Source: Microplitis mediator (taxonomy: Eukaryota; Arthropoda; Insecta; Hymenoptera; Braconidae). From it: a stretch of DNA of 64,000 nt. The notes beneath the pieces are model-generated. The model worked only from the letters and a program-made list of their open reading frames with translations. It ran no database searches and was not told where the DNA came from. The position numbers and the translations under genes are program-made. Below, piece after piece: positions 54,022-64,000 of the stretch (the first letter of the stretch is position 1; the number at the start of each line of letters is the position of its first letter). The stretch lies in the NCBI RefSeq assembly GCF_029852145.1, contig NC_079971.1:20273563-20337562 (forward strand), written 5' to 3'.

Positions 54022-54723
54022 GTCCCCCCATGAAAATAATTAAAAAAAAAAATATATGTCAAAATATAAAAAATATATTACAAATACAAAAAAAATTATA
54101 AAAAATATATTTTAAATAGCTAACTTTTGGCCGATTTTCGTATAGATTTTATATATTTTAAAAATATTAAAGATATATCTTTGAATATAAAAAAATACAT
54201 GTATAAAGATATACAAAAAAAATATTTACTTTTATATTTAAAATGTAAAAAAAATATATTAGTAATATATTTTTAATCTAGTATCACCAACATAAAAAAT
54301 GAAATATAAAAAATATATTTTTTATATATTTTTTTGCCTAGGTTGTTGGTTGAATTAAAAATCTATTTTTTAACTAAATTTTTTATATTTCATTTTCTAT
54401 GTTGGTGATATTAGATTAAAAATATATTGATAATATATGTTTTTTATAATACCATACCTTTTTTTTTTTAATTTTAAATATAAAAAAAATATTTTTTGTT
54501 TATATTTTTATACATGTATTTTTTATATATTTTAAGATATATTTTTAATATATTTAAAATATGCAAAATATATCCAAAAATCGGCCAAAAGTTAGCTATT
54601 TAAAATATATTTTTTTTACATTTTTATATTATTTATGTATTTTTAATATATTTTTATTATATGAAAAATATTTTTTTTTATATTTAAAAATATTTTTTCT
54701 TTATAAATTTTTTCCATGGGGGG
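54022..54723. mobile_element. AT-rich palindromic element with CCCCCCATG ends
   Basis: Left end GTCCCCCCATGAAAATAATT, right end AAATTTTTTCCATGGGGGG. GCTAACTTTTGGCCGATTTTCG in the left arm pairs with CGGCCAAAAGTTAGC in the right; centre near 54345. Arms are made mostly of AAATATA words. Confidence 0.7.
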
Positions 54724-57429
54724 TAGTCTCAATATTCTGACGCAGAAATACTCTATTTTGTCACGGTCCTCTAAGGAGTTAATTAACATTCAATACTTCT
54801 AAATAATTCAACCTTGTTGATAATTTTAAGTAGTCAGTCTAATGTGTGAAAATTCCCAGTTCATTGTCTCCATAGTCTAGACTCTAATGAGTATTCTTAT
54901 ATTTAACGGTAATGACAGATGGGATTATTTTAAAAGACAAATTACCTGAAAATGTTCTGATACGATCATTACTCATAATAGTCTAGTCGAGAAGATGAAT
55001 ACCTGCAAAAAATAGTTACAAGTCTCCTAAAAATATAGTTGATGGCTTAAACGATCCGGAATGACGTCTAGAAAAAGACGTTTTTAGGATTTTTTTTGGA
55101 AAAATAAAATTACAATTGTTATGAACAAAAATCCGTTGAAAAAATTAGCCGTCCAGCTTTTTTGGCAAAGTCTCAAAAGTATAAGTGATAGCTCAAATAT
55201 TAAAGAAGTTTCTGAAAGAGCAGAAAATTTTAATAAAAAGTTCTCGACTCCTCGAATTGTAGCTCCAATATTTATAATTTTAATTTGACATTGAAAATCG
55301 GTTTTTGCGCGGCAGTTTCGGCACGCGTGCGCCGCCACTGAAGTGAGCTTAGTTTTTAAATAATTTATTTTTGCAATTACATATCAATTAAAAAATTTAA
55401 AAACATTCTGGTGTCATCTAGACACTTCGAAGAATATGATTCCGCGGTACCAAAAGTTGTATCACCATTTTTCAAAAAGTTATTCGATTGTTAATTGACA
55501 TTTTATTTTTGGGTATGTGTTGTCATAAAAGGCAGCATAAAAGTATAAATAATTAATCCATAAATGTTTTGTTTCTTGGAGCCCTTGTTATAACTATACT
55601 TAACAAGATGACGTGATAATAGTTTATAAAATATTTTTATTTCATTAGTTTTTAATTTTTGAAGTCCCAAAAAAATTAAAAATTTAAATAATGTATGTTA
55701 AATATTTTTTTTTTAATTTTAAGCTCTTTTTTATTTCATATCCTTGCTAGGCATCATATGATTACTTTTTAAATTTTTTCATGCCATTTGTTTATAAATT
55801 TTTTATAAACAAATGGATTAATTAAATATTTTTTATAATTTTTTTTTCACCATACTGTTAGCGTAAGATAATAATGATTTAGAAACAAAAATTTTTTTCT
55901 TAAAAACAATATCTTACTGTTTATTTTCTTATTTTTCATATTTCGATTATTTATATAAATAATTAAGGAATCGGTTTTATTTTAAAAATCATAATTCGCA
56001 TTTCTAAATATAATGGCAAAATGGAAAATTTTTTTTGTCAACAATTTATGCATTCCTTTAGTTGAAAATTTAATATAAACAATGTTTTTCTGGAACAAAA
56101 AAAATGACAAAAACAGCAACCTGCAACAATATAGCAAAAAAATTTTTTTTCAATTTTTTAAAAAACATTTGGATTTTGGAGCACGACAAAGTCCAAACAC
56201 TGACTCGATTTGTAAACAAACAAATTGCTGTAACTTTGCAACTATTGCAGATACAGTTTTTAACCTTCAGGTCGTTTTCATACAGTATGAGTTAAGCTTT
56301 CTCATTAGTTTTTAACCCAATGTTTAGTTGTTATAGTTCTCTAACTACACGCATTTTTTTGTAAAGGGTAGCATTTTAAATATACGTATAGTAAAATTTA
56401 GATCTAATTTAACTGGAGTTAGTCATACTAATAAGAAACTTTAAAAAAAAAAAAATACACAATATAAATATATGTTTTTATATATGATTAGAATATATTT
56501 TTTGTATATGATAGAAATATATATTTTTATGTATGATAAAAATGTCATTTTCATATATGACAAGAACATATATTTTTATATATGATAAAAATAGAAATTT
56601 CTTAGATTGACATATATATTTTATACATGCTAAACATTCACGGACTCGTATAAGATGAGTATTATATTTTTTAATTTAAAAAAAAAAAAATATCAGAAAA
56701 TATAGTTAAATTCGCCACATATTTTCTGATATTTATCATATATTTTTACATATATTTTGACCATAAATGTTATTTTCAAACAGGCAACAATAGTACACAA
56801 AAAAATTACTAAGAACTAGCGCGCTGTTGCCGTACTTCCGCGTTTATTTTTGAATCACTTATTTTATTAAAATAAAAATTATTTGATGAAAAAAAAATTT
56901 TTTTTATGATTTTATGCCATAATAATAAAAATATATTCTGTTAATTTTAAAACTAAGTCAATTTATAAGATATTTTATCAATGAAATTTTAGTGTGAAGA
57001 AGTTGTAATCTTCCAAAAATACAATAGAAAATCTACGAGATCCCTTAGAAAGATAATCGGTCTCGAACCTCCTTTATAACTTACACTCGACGGTGTCAAA
57101 TAATTACCACAAACTATTTAACCATCTAATTTTTGTACACAATAACAAAAAACTTTCAACTGTCTAGGGATTAGGATCTCTTTAAATTTAAGTAATTTTA
57201 AAAGCTTATCGGTGATCCTTTTTAATGACCTGGCTATTCAAATCCATAACTAAAATATGTATAGTAATGAAATATACTTAAGGTGTAATAATATCACTTT
57301 CTATGAGTTTGAAACTAAAATTTAAAATCCATCAAGTAACAAATTAACCTTTTTGGAATCGGCGCCTGACTGTTTATGTCTATTATAAAAGAGTTTTTTT
57401 TTCCAAATATTGTCTTACTGCAGTATTAG
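54724..57429. other. Long stretch without a recognised gene
   Basis: On minus, 55010-54950 shows an acceptor-like TTTTTTGCAG and a donor-like TCAG|GTAATT around a 57-bp exon-sized segment containing an ATG, but no coding continuation was found. A GC-rich hairpin-like patch (GCACGCGTGCGCCGCCACTG) lies at ~55320. Nothing else is supported. Confidence 0.35.
56460..56640. repeat. Tandem ~33-bp TATATGAT(A)AAAATATA repeat
   Basis: About five imperfect units containing TATATATGATAAAAATA or close variants. Confidence 0.6.
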
Positions 57430-57690
57430 TAAATATTTTTCAATTCCAGTAATTGCTTCTTAAGTCCCTTTTGTCAGTAAGATGCTATTGTCTAATGTTC
57501 ATGAGTTAGCACCTGACCTGTCCCTTATCTAATTTCCAGTCCGTACGACGCCATGCCAGTACTCTGGGTCCGCCTAATTGGTCCTCTCTATTCTTAAGTA
57601 AGCAATTGGCTTTCCACAATTTGTCTACTCCTCCATCTTTTGTTTAATTACTCCCTCTACTTCAAAATTCTAAGGCTTTTGCTCTCCTAC
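57430..57690 (+). repeat. Second copy of the ~260-bp dispersed repeat
   Basis: Partner of 49300-49560. Ends near AATTCTAAGGCTTTTGCTC. Confidence 0.6.
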
Positions 57691-57887
57691 CAAATTGTAA
57701 TAATTTTTGAACTTGCACCTAGTAGTCATTCTCGTTCTTGAGTTTGTCCAAGAAGCTGAAACTTTGAGTTCAAAAGTAACTTGCTCTTATAATATTTTGG
57801 TGCAATAATTTATTAGATATTGTACGTAACGCAAATACTTGTAATAAACCGAATACGAGTCAAATCAATTTTCGTTCAAGTGGTGTT

Positions 57888-57998
57888 TCATCAGTGACTT
57901 GCTACAGCATATTAACGTATTTTGATTATTTTTATACACGTCCACATCAAAAATTAACCAAGGAGTTAATTTTTACAAGATCTTCAAGCGACAAAACG
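57888..57998 (+). promoter_or_regulatory. Possible transcription start and 5' UTR exon of the repeat-protein gene
   Basis: Initiator-like TCAGT at ~57891 and a strong donor ACG|GTAAGT at 57998/57999. The matching acceptor could be TTTTTTTTTCCAG at 59360-59372, 94 bp before the ATG at 59466. The linkage is inference. Confidence 0.35.
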
Positions 57999-59465
57999 GT
58001 AAGTTGATGTATTAAAGACCATTATATATTTCGTAATTCAAATTATTAGTCTTGTTTTTTAATTTCATTCGGAAAATATTGTGTGCGCTATAAACGGTCC
58101 GTAATTTTCGTAAATTATTTTGTGCTATTAGTCCAGTCGATGCGCACGAAAAAATGGTCTAAGATCATTTTTTCGGTGGGTAAAGATCGATTTTGAAAAA
58201 TTTTTTTTTCAAAATACTAGAAAAAATATAAGGAAAAAAGTTATCATAAATTTGAAGGGTGATCTTTTTTTTTTATAAAAAAATTAGATGTAAAATGAAA
58301 TATCTCTAAAAGTATTGAGAAGTTATCGAGACAAACTAGTATCATTGTTTTTGGGATTTAATAACGAAAAAAATGAATTTTGAACGAAGTCTCTCCGACG
58401 AATAGTTGCTGAGATAAAAATTATTAAAGCGCGAAAAACGAAAAAGCGCGTCATTTCGTCCGCGCGCGGATAAACAAAAGAGTGTAACTCGGCAGCAAAT
58501 CGATATTTTAACAATTTTTTTTTTTATTCTCTTAGTAAATCATATATCAACCATAAAAAAATTTGGTAACTTCCAAAAAAATTTTTTCGAATTTTAAATT
58601 TAAAAAAAGTAAAAATCACTTTTTGTTAAATAAAAAATAGAAAAAATGAAAAATAAATAAAATGACCTAATGGATAATTTTGTTTGAACCATTACCCAAA
58701 CAATTACGAGTAATGACAGTTGAAAAAAATTTTTTTTTCATAAAAAAACCCGTTTTGAAAATTTTTGAAATTTATCAACAATTAAAAAAAAATATATATA
58801 TTTTTTTGATACGACAGAAATTAATCTCGCGAAATTCTGAATCGAATGGTATATACGAATTTTTATCGATTTTTTGAAATTTTTCCTTTATAATTTTCAA
58901 TATAAGGACTTAGAAAAATTTCTTGCTACGGGACTTAAAAAAAATAGGACTTCGGATATCTTCGGGAATTGCTAGAGAGAGAAAGTAGGCATAAGACGTA
59001 GTGTCTTTTTCTAACGGATTACGACGTGCGTATACCTACGGACAAATTATGATCTTTTTTTTTTTTTTTTTTTTCGTTTCCAACGACTGAAATTCTATTC
59101 TTCATCATTTCTCATTTCTCATATTGTTATAAATAATATTATCGATGGAAGTTTTTTAATCCATTTGAATAGAACATGATTAAATTTTTCGATAATTAGA
59201 TAAAATTTTTTTATTATTTTTCAAAATTTTATTTATTGCACAATTCTTAATGCGAATCATTAAAGTTTGCTTTACGATCAAAATATTTCTTATTTATTTT
59301 TTATTTATTTGATTTCATTTTTTCTCATTACTATTGCACGACTCATGGTTATTTTTTTCTTTTTTTTTCCAGCTGATTACCATACAATTTGTGAATAAGA
59401 CACCGCAGTTTAAAGTATAATTTTGCAAGATTCCTAATTTTTCTTTCTTTCAACAACAATCGATC

Positions 59466-61127
59466 ATGTCGCACGGTGAGATTTTTATTTACGTTGTTTA
59501 TATTTAGTTTGACTAAAAATAAAATATTAACTTTATTTTTTTATATGTTTTTTTTTAATAACTTCCTTTCGCACGTCTTTCAATGCGAACCCCTTTTTTT
59601 ATTTATTTTTTCTTTTAAATATTTTTTCTTTTTGAAACATAGGGAATCGGGCGAGAGAAGTAGAAGATTTACGTCGCTACATAGCTCAGATAGAGACTGA
59701 TAGAGCACGTAGTCAACAGCACTGGCATCAACGAGAAAATGAACTCATTGCCCAACATTACGCAGCTATGAATCAATTGCGTCACAATCAGGCCCACATT
59801 GGTGTACAACCCGCAAATCCGCTGGTCCAAGGAAATGCAGGTAGTAGACTGCCAGCAAATCCGCCCGCCAATGAAGTTGTAGCTCGACTACCAGCAAATC
59901 TGTCGGCCCAAAGAAATGCAGCTATACTACCAGCAAATCTGCTGGCTCAAGAAGATGCAGCTAGACTGCCAGCAAATCTGCGGGCTCAAGGAGATGCAGC
60001 CAGACTGCCCGCGAATCTGCCGGCTCAAAGAAATGCAGCTATATTACCAGCAAATCTGCGGGCTCAAGGAGATGCAGCCAGACTGCCAGCAAATCTGCGG
60101 GCTCAAGGAGATGCAGCCAGACTGCCCGCAAATCTGCCGGCTCAAAGAAATGCAGCTATATTACCAGCGAATCTGCGGGCTCAAGGAGATGCAGCCAGAC
60201 TGCCAGCAAATCTGCCGGCTCAAAGAAATGCAGCTATATTACCAGCAAATCTGCGGGCTCAAGGAGATGCAGCCAGACTGCCAGCAAATCTGCGGGCTCA
60301 AAGAAATGCAGCTGTATTACCAGCGAATTTGCGGGCTCAAGGAGATGCAGCCAGACTGCCAGAAAATCTGCCGGCTCAAAGAAATGCAGCTGTATTACCA
60401 GCAAATCTGCCGGCTCAAGGAGATGCAGCCAGACTGCCAGCAAATCCGCCTGCTAATGGAGTTTTAGCAGAACTACCAGCAAATCAGCCATTGCAAGGAG
60501 GTGGATTGCCAGTAGTTGCAAATGGGTTATTAGCAAATCTGCCAGCCATTGCAGATGGTTTACCAGCGGATCAACTAATCCAAGAAGTTGCTCTGCCAGT
60601 AGTTGAAACCGGACCATCTGCAAATCGCAGAGTACCAGCTGCAGTGGAAAAAGCGGCTAAGGTAGTGCCACCAGGACAAACTTATACAGAGGCACCATCA
60701 AATGCTGCAGGAAGGATGGATTCCAAGCGTCAGCATTTCGATGGAGGTAAATATATTTTTTGTTTATGTTCATTTTTTGTTTTTTGTTCCCATCTACTAC
60801 TCTTTAAGACATTTGGCGTCTTTGAATTAATATAATAAATGTTTATTACTTTTGAAAAATTTCTGACGAATTTTTATGTGAAACACTAAAGAGTGTAATG
60901 TAGACATAAATTTTGTCATAACTTTCCCTGCAATTAATTCTAAAGTCAGAGTTTTTCACTCTAAGGTTAATTGATGCTTTTTCGTTTTTGGGTTTTTTTT
61001 TTTACTTTTCATTTTTCTTACATTCTCATGTAATGATTGGAAGTATAAGTGTTTTACGAAAATTGTTTTTTATGTTTGAAAAGGTAGTGAAAACTCAAAT
61101 AAAAATTCAAAACGGCGCAAAAATTGA
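59466..61127 (+). CDS. Orphan protein with 16 tandem 13-residue LPAN repeats, three coding exons
   Basis: Exons 59466-59475, 59643-60746 and 61084-61127 with GT-AG borders (ACG|GTGAGA, ACATAG|GG, GAG|GTAAAT, AAAAG|GT) in continuous frame give 385 residues. Residues 5-50 (VEDLRRYIAQIETDRARSQQ and on) are charged and helical, a likely coiled coil. Residues 73-280 are 16 exact-length repeats of types LPANLRAQGDAAR and LPANLPAQRNAAI, which tend to alternate. Residues 281-355 are Pro/Ala/Val-rich with degenerating LPAN words, and the C-terminus (NSNKNSKRRKN) is basic and could be a nuclear signal. There is no signal peptide. I do not recognise the protein. The repeat length in codons is conserved, so the frame is under constraint or the array is very young. 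Confidence 0.7.
59849..60472 (+). repeat. Coding minisatellite, 16 units of 39 bp
   Basis: Consensus CTGCCAGCAAATCTGCGGGC followed by TCAAGGAGATGCAGCCAGA. Two main versions differ at CGGGCTCAAGGAGAT / CCGGCTCAAAGAAAT. Because 39 is a multiple of three, other frames stay open as well. Confidence 0.95.
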
Positions 61128-62295
61128 AGAAGCGAAGAAATTGGCAGAACAAAGGTCGGAGTTTTAAACGTGGCGGAGGAAACCTAAATATTTATTACAA
61201 CAATTAATAGTAGCTCTATACGTTACTTTATAGTTTACTTTTATTTCTTTATTTTTTTTTTTTAATTTACGAGTTCAATTTTATTTTATATAATCGTCTT
61301 TCAATAAGTTTTTATTGTGAACTTGAATTTTCATAAGAAAGTTGGTTGTTGACCATGCTCACAAAATGCTAAGACTATAATTTTGATTTTGATTTTATTT
61401 ATCTTTATATTTATCAGAAAATTTTAAAGCTTAAACTCATATTATTGATTTAAGTATAATTATAATTATCAGTATTACTATTTTTGACGAATTTCAGTAC
61501 GATAATACTGTTTTTGCTTTGCGCTTCCTGGTATCATGAAAAGTAAAAACTACATTATTATTGTATGTTATGTATTTTTAAGATAAAATTTTTAATATTA
61601 ATTACGAAATTATTACATGACTAAAAACAAAACTGCCGTGATTGTAGTTTAACTAAGAAATAAGAAAAATACTATTGTGATAAGTAATTTTCGGATTTCA
61701 GTTACAACTGTTATTATTCTTTAAGAAAATATTGTAAAACTTGTGCAAACTTAGTGTTTAAAACTTTCAGTCTCATCAATAATCACAATGTATTTTTGTT
61801 ATTTTTATATTCACGATAAAAAAAATGTTAAATTGTTGTTTTTTTTTTTTTGTAAATCGCCATAGTCGAAGTGTAAAACTAATTTTCTTGTTTTTTAAAT
61901 CGCGGTAGATGGAGTGTAAAACTTCCATGAGAAGATTAGGAAAATATAATTTAAAAATGAAATATTTTAAATTATGTTACATAATTCTTGAAATTTTAAA
62001 TTATACCATAATTATAAGTTGATACAGTTAATAATAAAGTTTTTTATAAATACATCATATAATTTGTTTTTATTTTAAAGATTTTTCTCCATTTAGCTTA
62101 AATCCCGTGCAAAAAAAAATTTGGTTCATTATGAATTTTATTATGTTATGTCCGACTCCGGACCCTTTTTCAAAATTCACGTTGAATAATCCTGAGGAAT
62201 AGCTATTCCATTTCTTTAAAAGAAACCAGGATAGCTTCAATTAAGCGGTACAAAAATTGTACCAGTTTTCTTTTTCTCATGTCTCTCATTCCCTT
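61128..62295 (+). other. 3' UTR and downstream sequence of the repeat-protein gene
   Basis: AT-rich, no gene. AATAAA at 62033-62038 is a candidate poly(A) signal; earlier weaker signals are possible. Confidence 0.4.
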
Positions 62296-62299
62296 ATTC

Positions 62300-62515
62300 T
62301 TTCCGGCTCTTCACTTAATTTTTCAATGGTCTTCCGATGCGTGGTGACACCCACAATTAATATAGACTTAAATTAAGTTCCGTCAACGGGACATCTTATA
62401 CTTTGTAAGACGCTGCAAATTCCCCCTCCCCAGACTCGGACCCCACATGGTTGCATCTTAAAATTTTTCAAGACCAAAACCACTCTACCGAGAGTCAGTA
62501 ATTAGGTACCGCAGT
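62300..62515 (-). mobile_element. Probable tRNA-derived SINE head
   Basis: On minus, CTCTCGGTAGAGTGGTTTTG fits a pol III A box (TRGYNNARNGG type) and 43 bp further GGGGTCCGAGTCTGGG fits a B box (GGTTCGANTCC with one change). This spacing is that of a tRNA-like promoter. The tail and target duplication are not clear, so limits are approximate. A diverged tRNA pseudogene is the alternative. Confidence 0.4.
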
Positions 62516-62614
62516 ATCCTCAATCTTTCAAATTTTCAATAAAAATAAAAAATAAAACCGATCATCATCGCTTTTATATCACAGTCAAAGAATAAATATA
62601 TACATCTATATATT

Positions 62615-62650
62615 TAAAAAGGCCATTCGGCAGCCGAAATGGAAGGTAGA
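62615..62650 (+). repeat. Dispersed motif GGCCATTCGGCAGCCGAAAT
   Basis: Shared with ~2318-2345, including AAAAAGG before and GGAAG..TAGATTT after. The core is nearly palindromic (CCATTTCGGC / GCCGAATGG). Confidence 0.6.
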
Positions 62651-62737
62651 TTTTCCAATTAATCTCTATAAAAAGTTACATACAGACATATCTTGTGATA
62701 CATGTTAGTGTATAGACATCCCGAGTCGAAATATTCG

Positions 62738-62825
62738 ACGTAAATTCAACGTTTTAAACGTAAATTCAACGTTTTAAACGTGAATTGACCGTTTTCAACG
62801 TTTTGGACTTAAATTGAACATTTTG
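62738..62825 (+). repeat. Short tandem repeat of AACGTAAATTCAACGTTTTA type
   Basis: About four units of ~21 bp: two identical, then GTGAATTGACCGTTTTCAAC and TTAAATTGAACATTTTGGAC. Confidence 0.75.
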
Positions 62826-63181
62826 GACAGTGACCGGCCTATGAGAAAGAAAAGAGATCGGGAAAAGAAAGCACCAAGCTTTATCGCAAAGTTCTCTAGA
62901 CTAATTATCAAAAAAGATAAGTATTATCCTCAAGGTCCGTTTCCAAAACACAATCTATGATGCTGTCACTTAATCCAAGAACATTAAATTGAAGACTGAC
63001 GCTGCCATAAGATTGTCCGATCAAAAATGATTTTAAATTATTACAATTGAGTATAAATGATTATATATGAGATATCATATATAATTATACGTGATTATAC
63101 ATGGAATTATATATAATTATATATATGGAATTATATATGTATAATCATGCATATAGGTCCATATTATATTTTTATATATAT

Positions 63182-64000
63182 ACACTTATCCAAAAAATTA
63201 AAGGAACAAGAAAATTTTATAAATTTTTTAGTGATTTTTGGAAGGCCGTATTTTGGTGAAAAATGATCGCATCGAAAAAACAAAAAAAGCAAATTGAAGC
63301 TTGAAATCTCTAGTTTGAAGATCTTCCAGCAAAATATTTTTTTGAGCCACGGTTTTTGCGGAATCATAAGAAAAAAGTCGAGACAAAATTTTTCTAAATT
63401 TTTTAGTTTTGTTTTTTAGGTCTACGGGGCCGGGAAAAATTTTTTCAAAAAAACGAATTCATAGCTCGTTTAGGAAATTTATTCAGCCACAATTTGCTTT
63501 TTTTTGTTTCTCTGTACGACAATTTGCTGCTGAGATATCAGCCTTTAAATGAAAAAGGAGCCTTTTGTCTTTGATTATTGATATCTCAGCAAGTAATGGT
63601 CACACAGTAATTTAAAGGGCAGTTTAATAAACTTGAATAAATTCCCTACAAGCTACATTTTCGATTTTTTCAAAAAAAAATTTTTTTTCATCCTTGATAT
63701 CCATTTGAAAAACCCACAAAAAATGACCATTTTCTGGTTTTTTAGTCAACTCATCGCTACTCAGCAAATATTGATAAAAAAAATAATGTTGCCCGGTAAT
63801 TTTACAGCTTAGTGAACCCCTAAAAACCCTGGAAATTTTCAGATTGATCCATTGAACCGTTTGTCTGGTCCGATTGCTCAAAGTTTTGCAAAACAATTAA
63901 AGGAACAAGTTTTGTTCCTTAAATTGTGTAATCATTACCAAAATGAAAAAATTAATTTTTTTCGGATTTTCTTTCATTTTTGCGTTAGTTATTCAGTAAA
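63182..64000. mobile_element. Element with CACTTATCCAAAAAATTAAAGG end, runs off the window
   Basis: Shares block order with the insert at 31850-32690. Near 63885-63925 an inverted pair AATTAAAGGAACAAG / TTGTTCCTTAAATT may mark its other end or a nested junction. No transposase frame. Confidence 0.45.

Noticed and set aside
54950..55010. 57-bp exon-like segment on minus as first exon of the knottin-like gene
   Set aside because: It has plausible splice borders but no signal peptide or cysteine, and no link to 50034 can be shown.
59916..60467. 183-codon frame (MQLYYQQICWLKKMQLDC start) overlapping the LPAN repeats
   Set aside because: It is the second frame of a 39-bp minisatellite, kept open only because 39 is a multiple of three; the flanking spliced frame fits LPAN.

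Overview
This is a eukaryotic, strongly AT-rich window with spliced genes, phase-consistent GT-AG introns and many small transposable elements. The gene families and the intact Jockey-type LINE point to an insect. A hymenopteran (perhaps a parasitoid wasp) is my guess from composition and repeat style; no marker here fixes the order.

Three genes are secure. A histidine acid phosphatase lies on + at 18803-25846 (six exons, 389 aa). It is tail-to-tail with the spliceosomal DEAD-box helicase DDX23/Prp28 on - at 31065-25929 (three exons, 811 aa), with only 82 bp between the stop codons. The mitochondrial glycine-cleavage T protein (AMT) is on - at 45148-40072 (five exons, 423 aa). Weaker genes are: a repeat-rich orphan protein on + (59466-61127, three coding exons, 16 units of 13 residues); the terminal exon of a small cysteine-rich, knottin-like peptide on - (49936-50034); the first coding exon of a gene leaving the left edge on - (153-287); and a doubtful short transcription unit on + (34818-35823).

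Most of the rest is mobile DNA. 0-9 kb holds an 824-bp palindromic hAT-like element with an 8-bp target duplication, an apparently perfect 849-bp tandem duplication, a long palindrome with TA flanks, and a pair of diverged gene-like copies, the second interrupted by a tRNA-derived SINE with 17-bp duplications. 8.97-13.64 kb is a full-length Jockey-clade LINE on - with both ORFs open and a 12-bp target duplication. 14-18 kb holds several MITEs. The introns of the phosphatase, DDX23 and AMT are packed with nested elements, including a 195-bp tandem array (19.4-20.3 kb), a pair of 848-bp inverted repeats that look identical and flank AMT exons 2-3, and a shared ~710-bp element in both the phosphatase and AMT introns. 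45.9-52.1 kb has two related hAT-like foldback elements with perfect 8-bp duplications (ATACGTAC and ACATACAT); one sits inside another element family that starts with AACTTCCCGC.

The three well-supported genes are unrelated housekeeping functions (phosphate ester hydrolysis, U5 snRNP remodelling, glycine catabolism), and I see no sign that they form a pathway. The most informative biology is in how the mobile elements were inserted, nested and reused.
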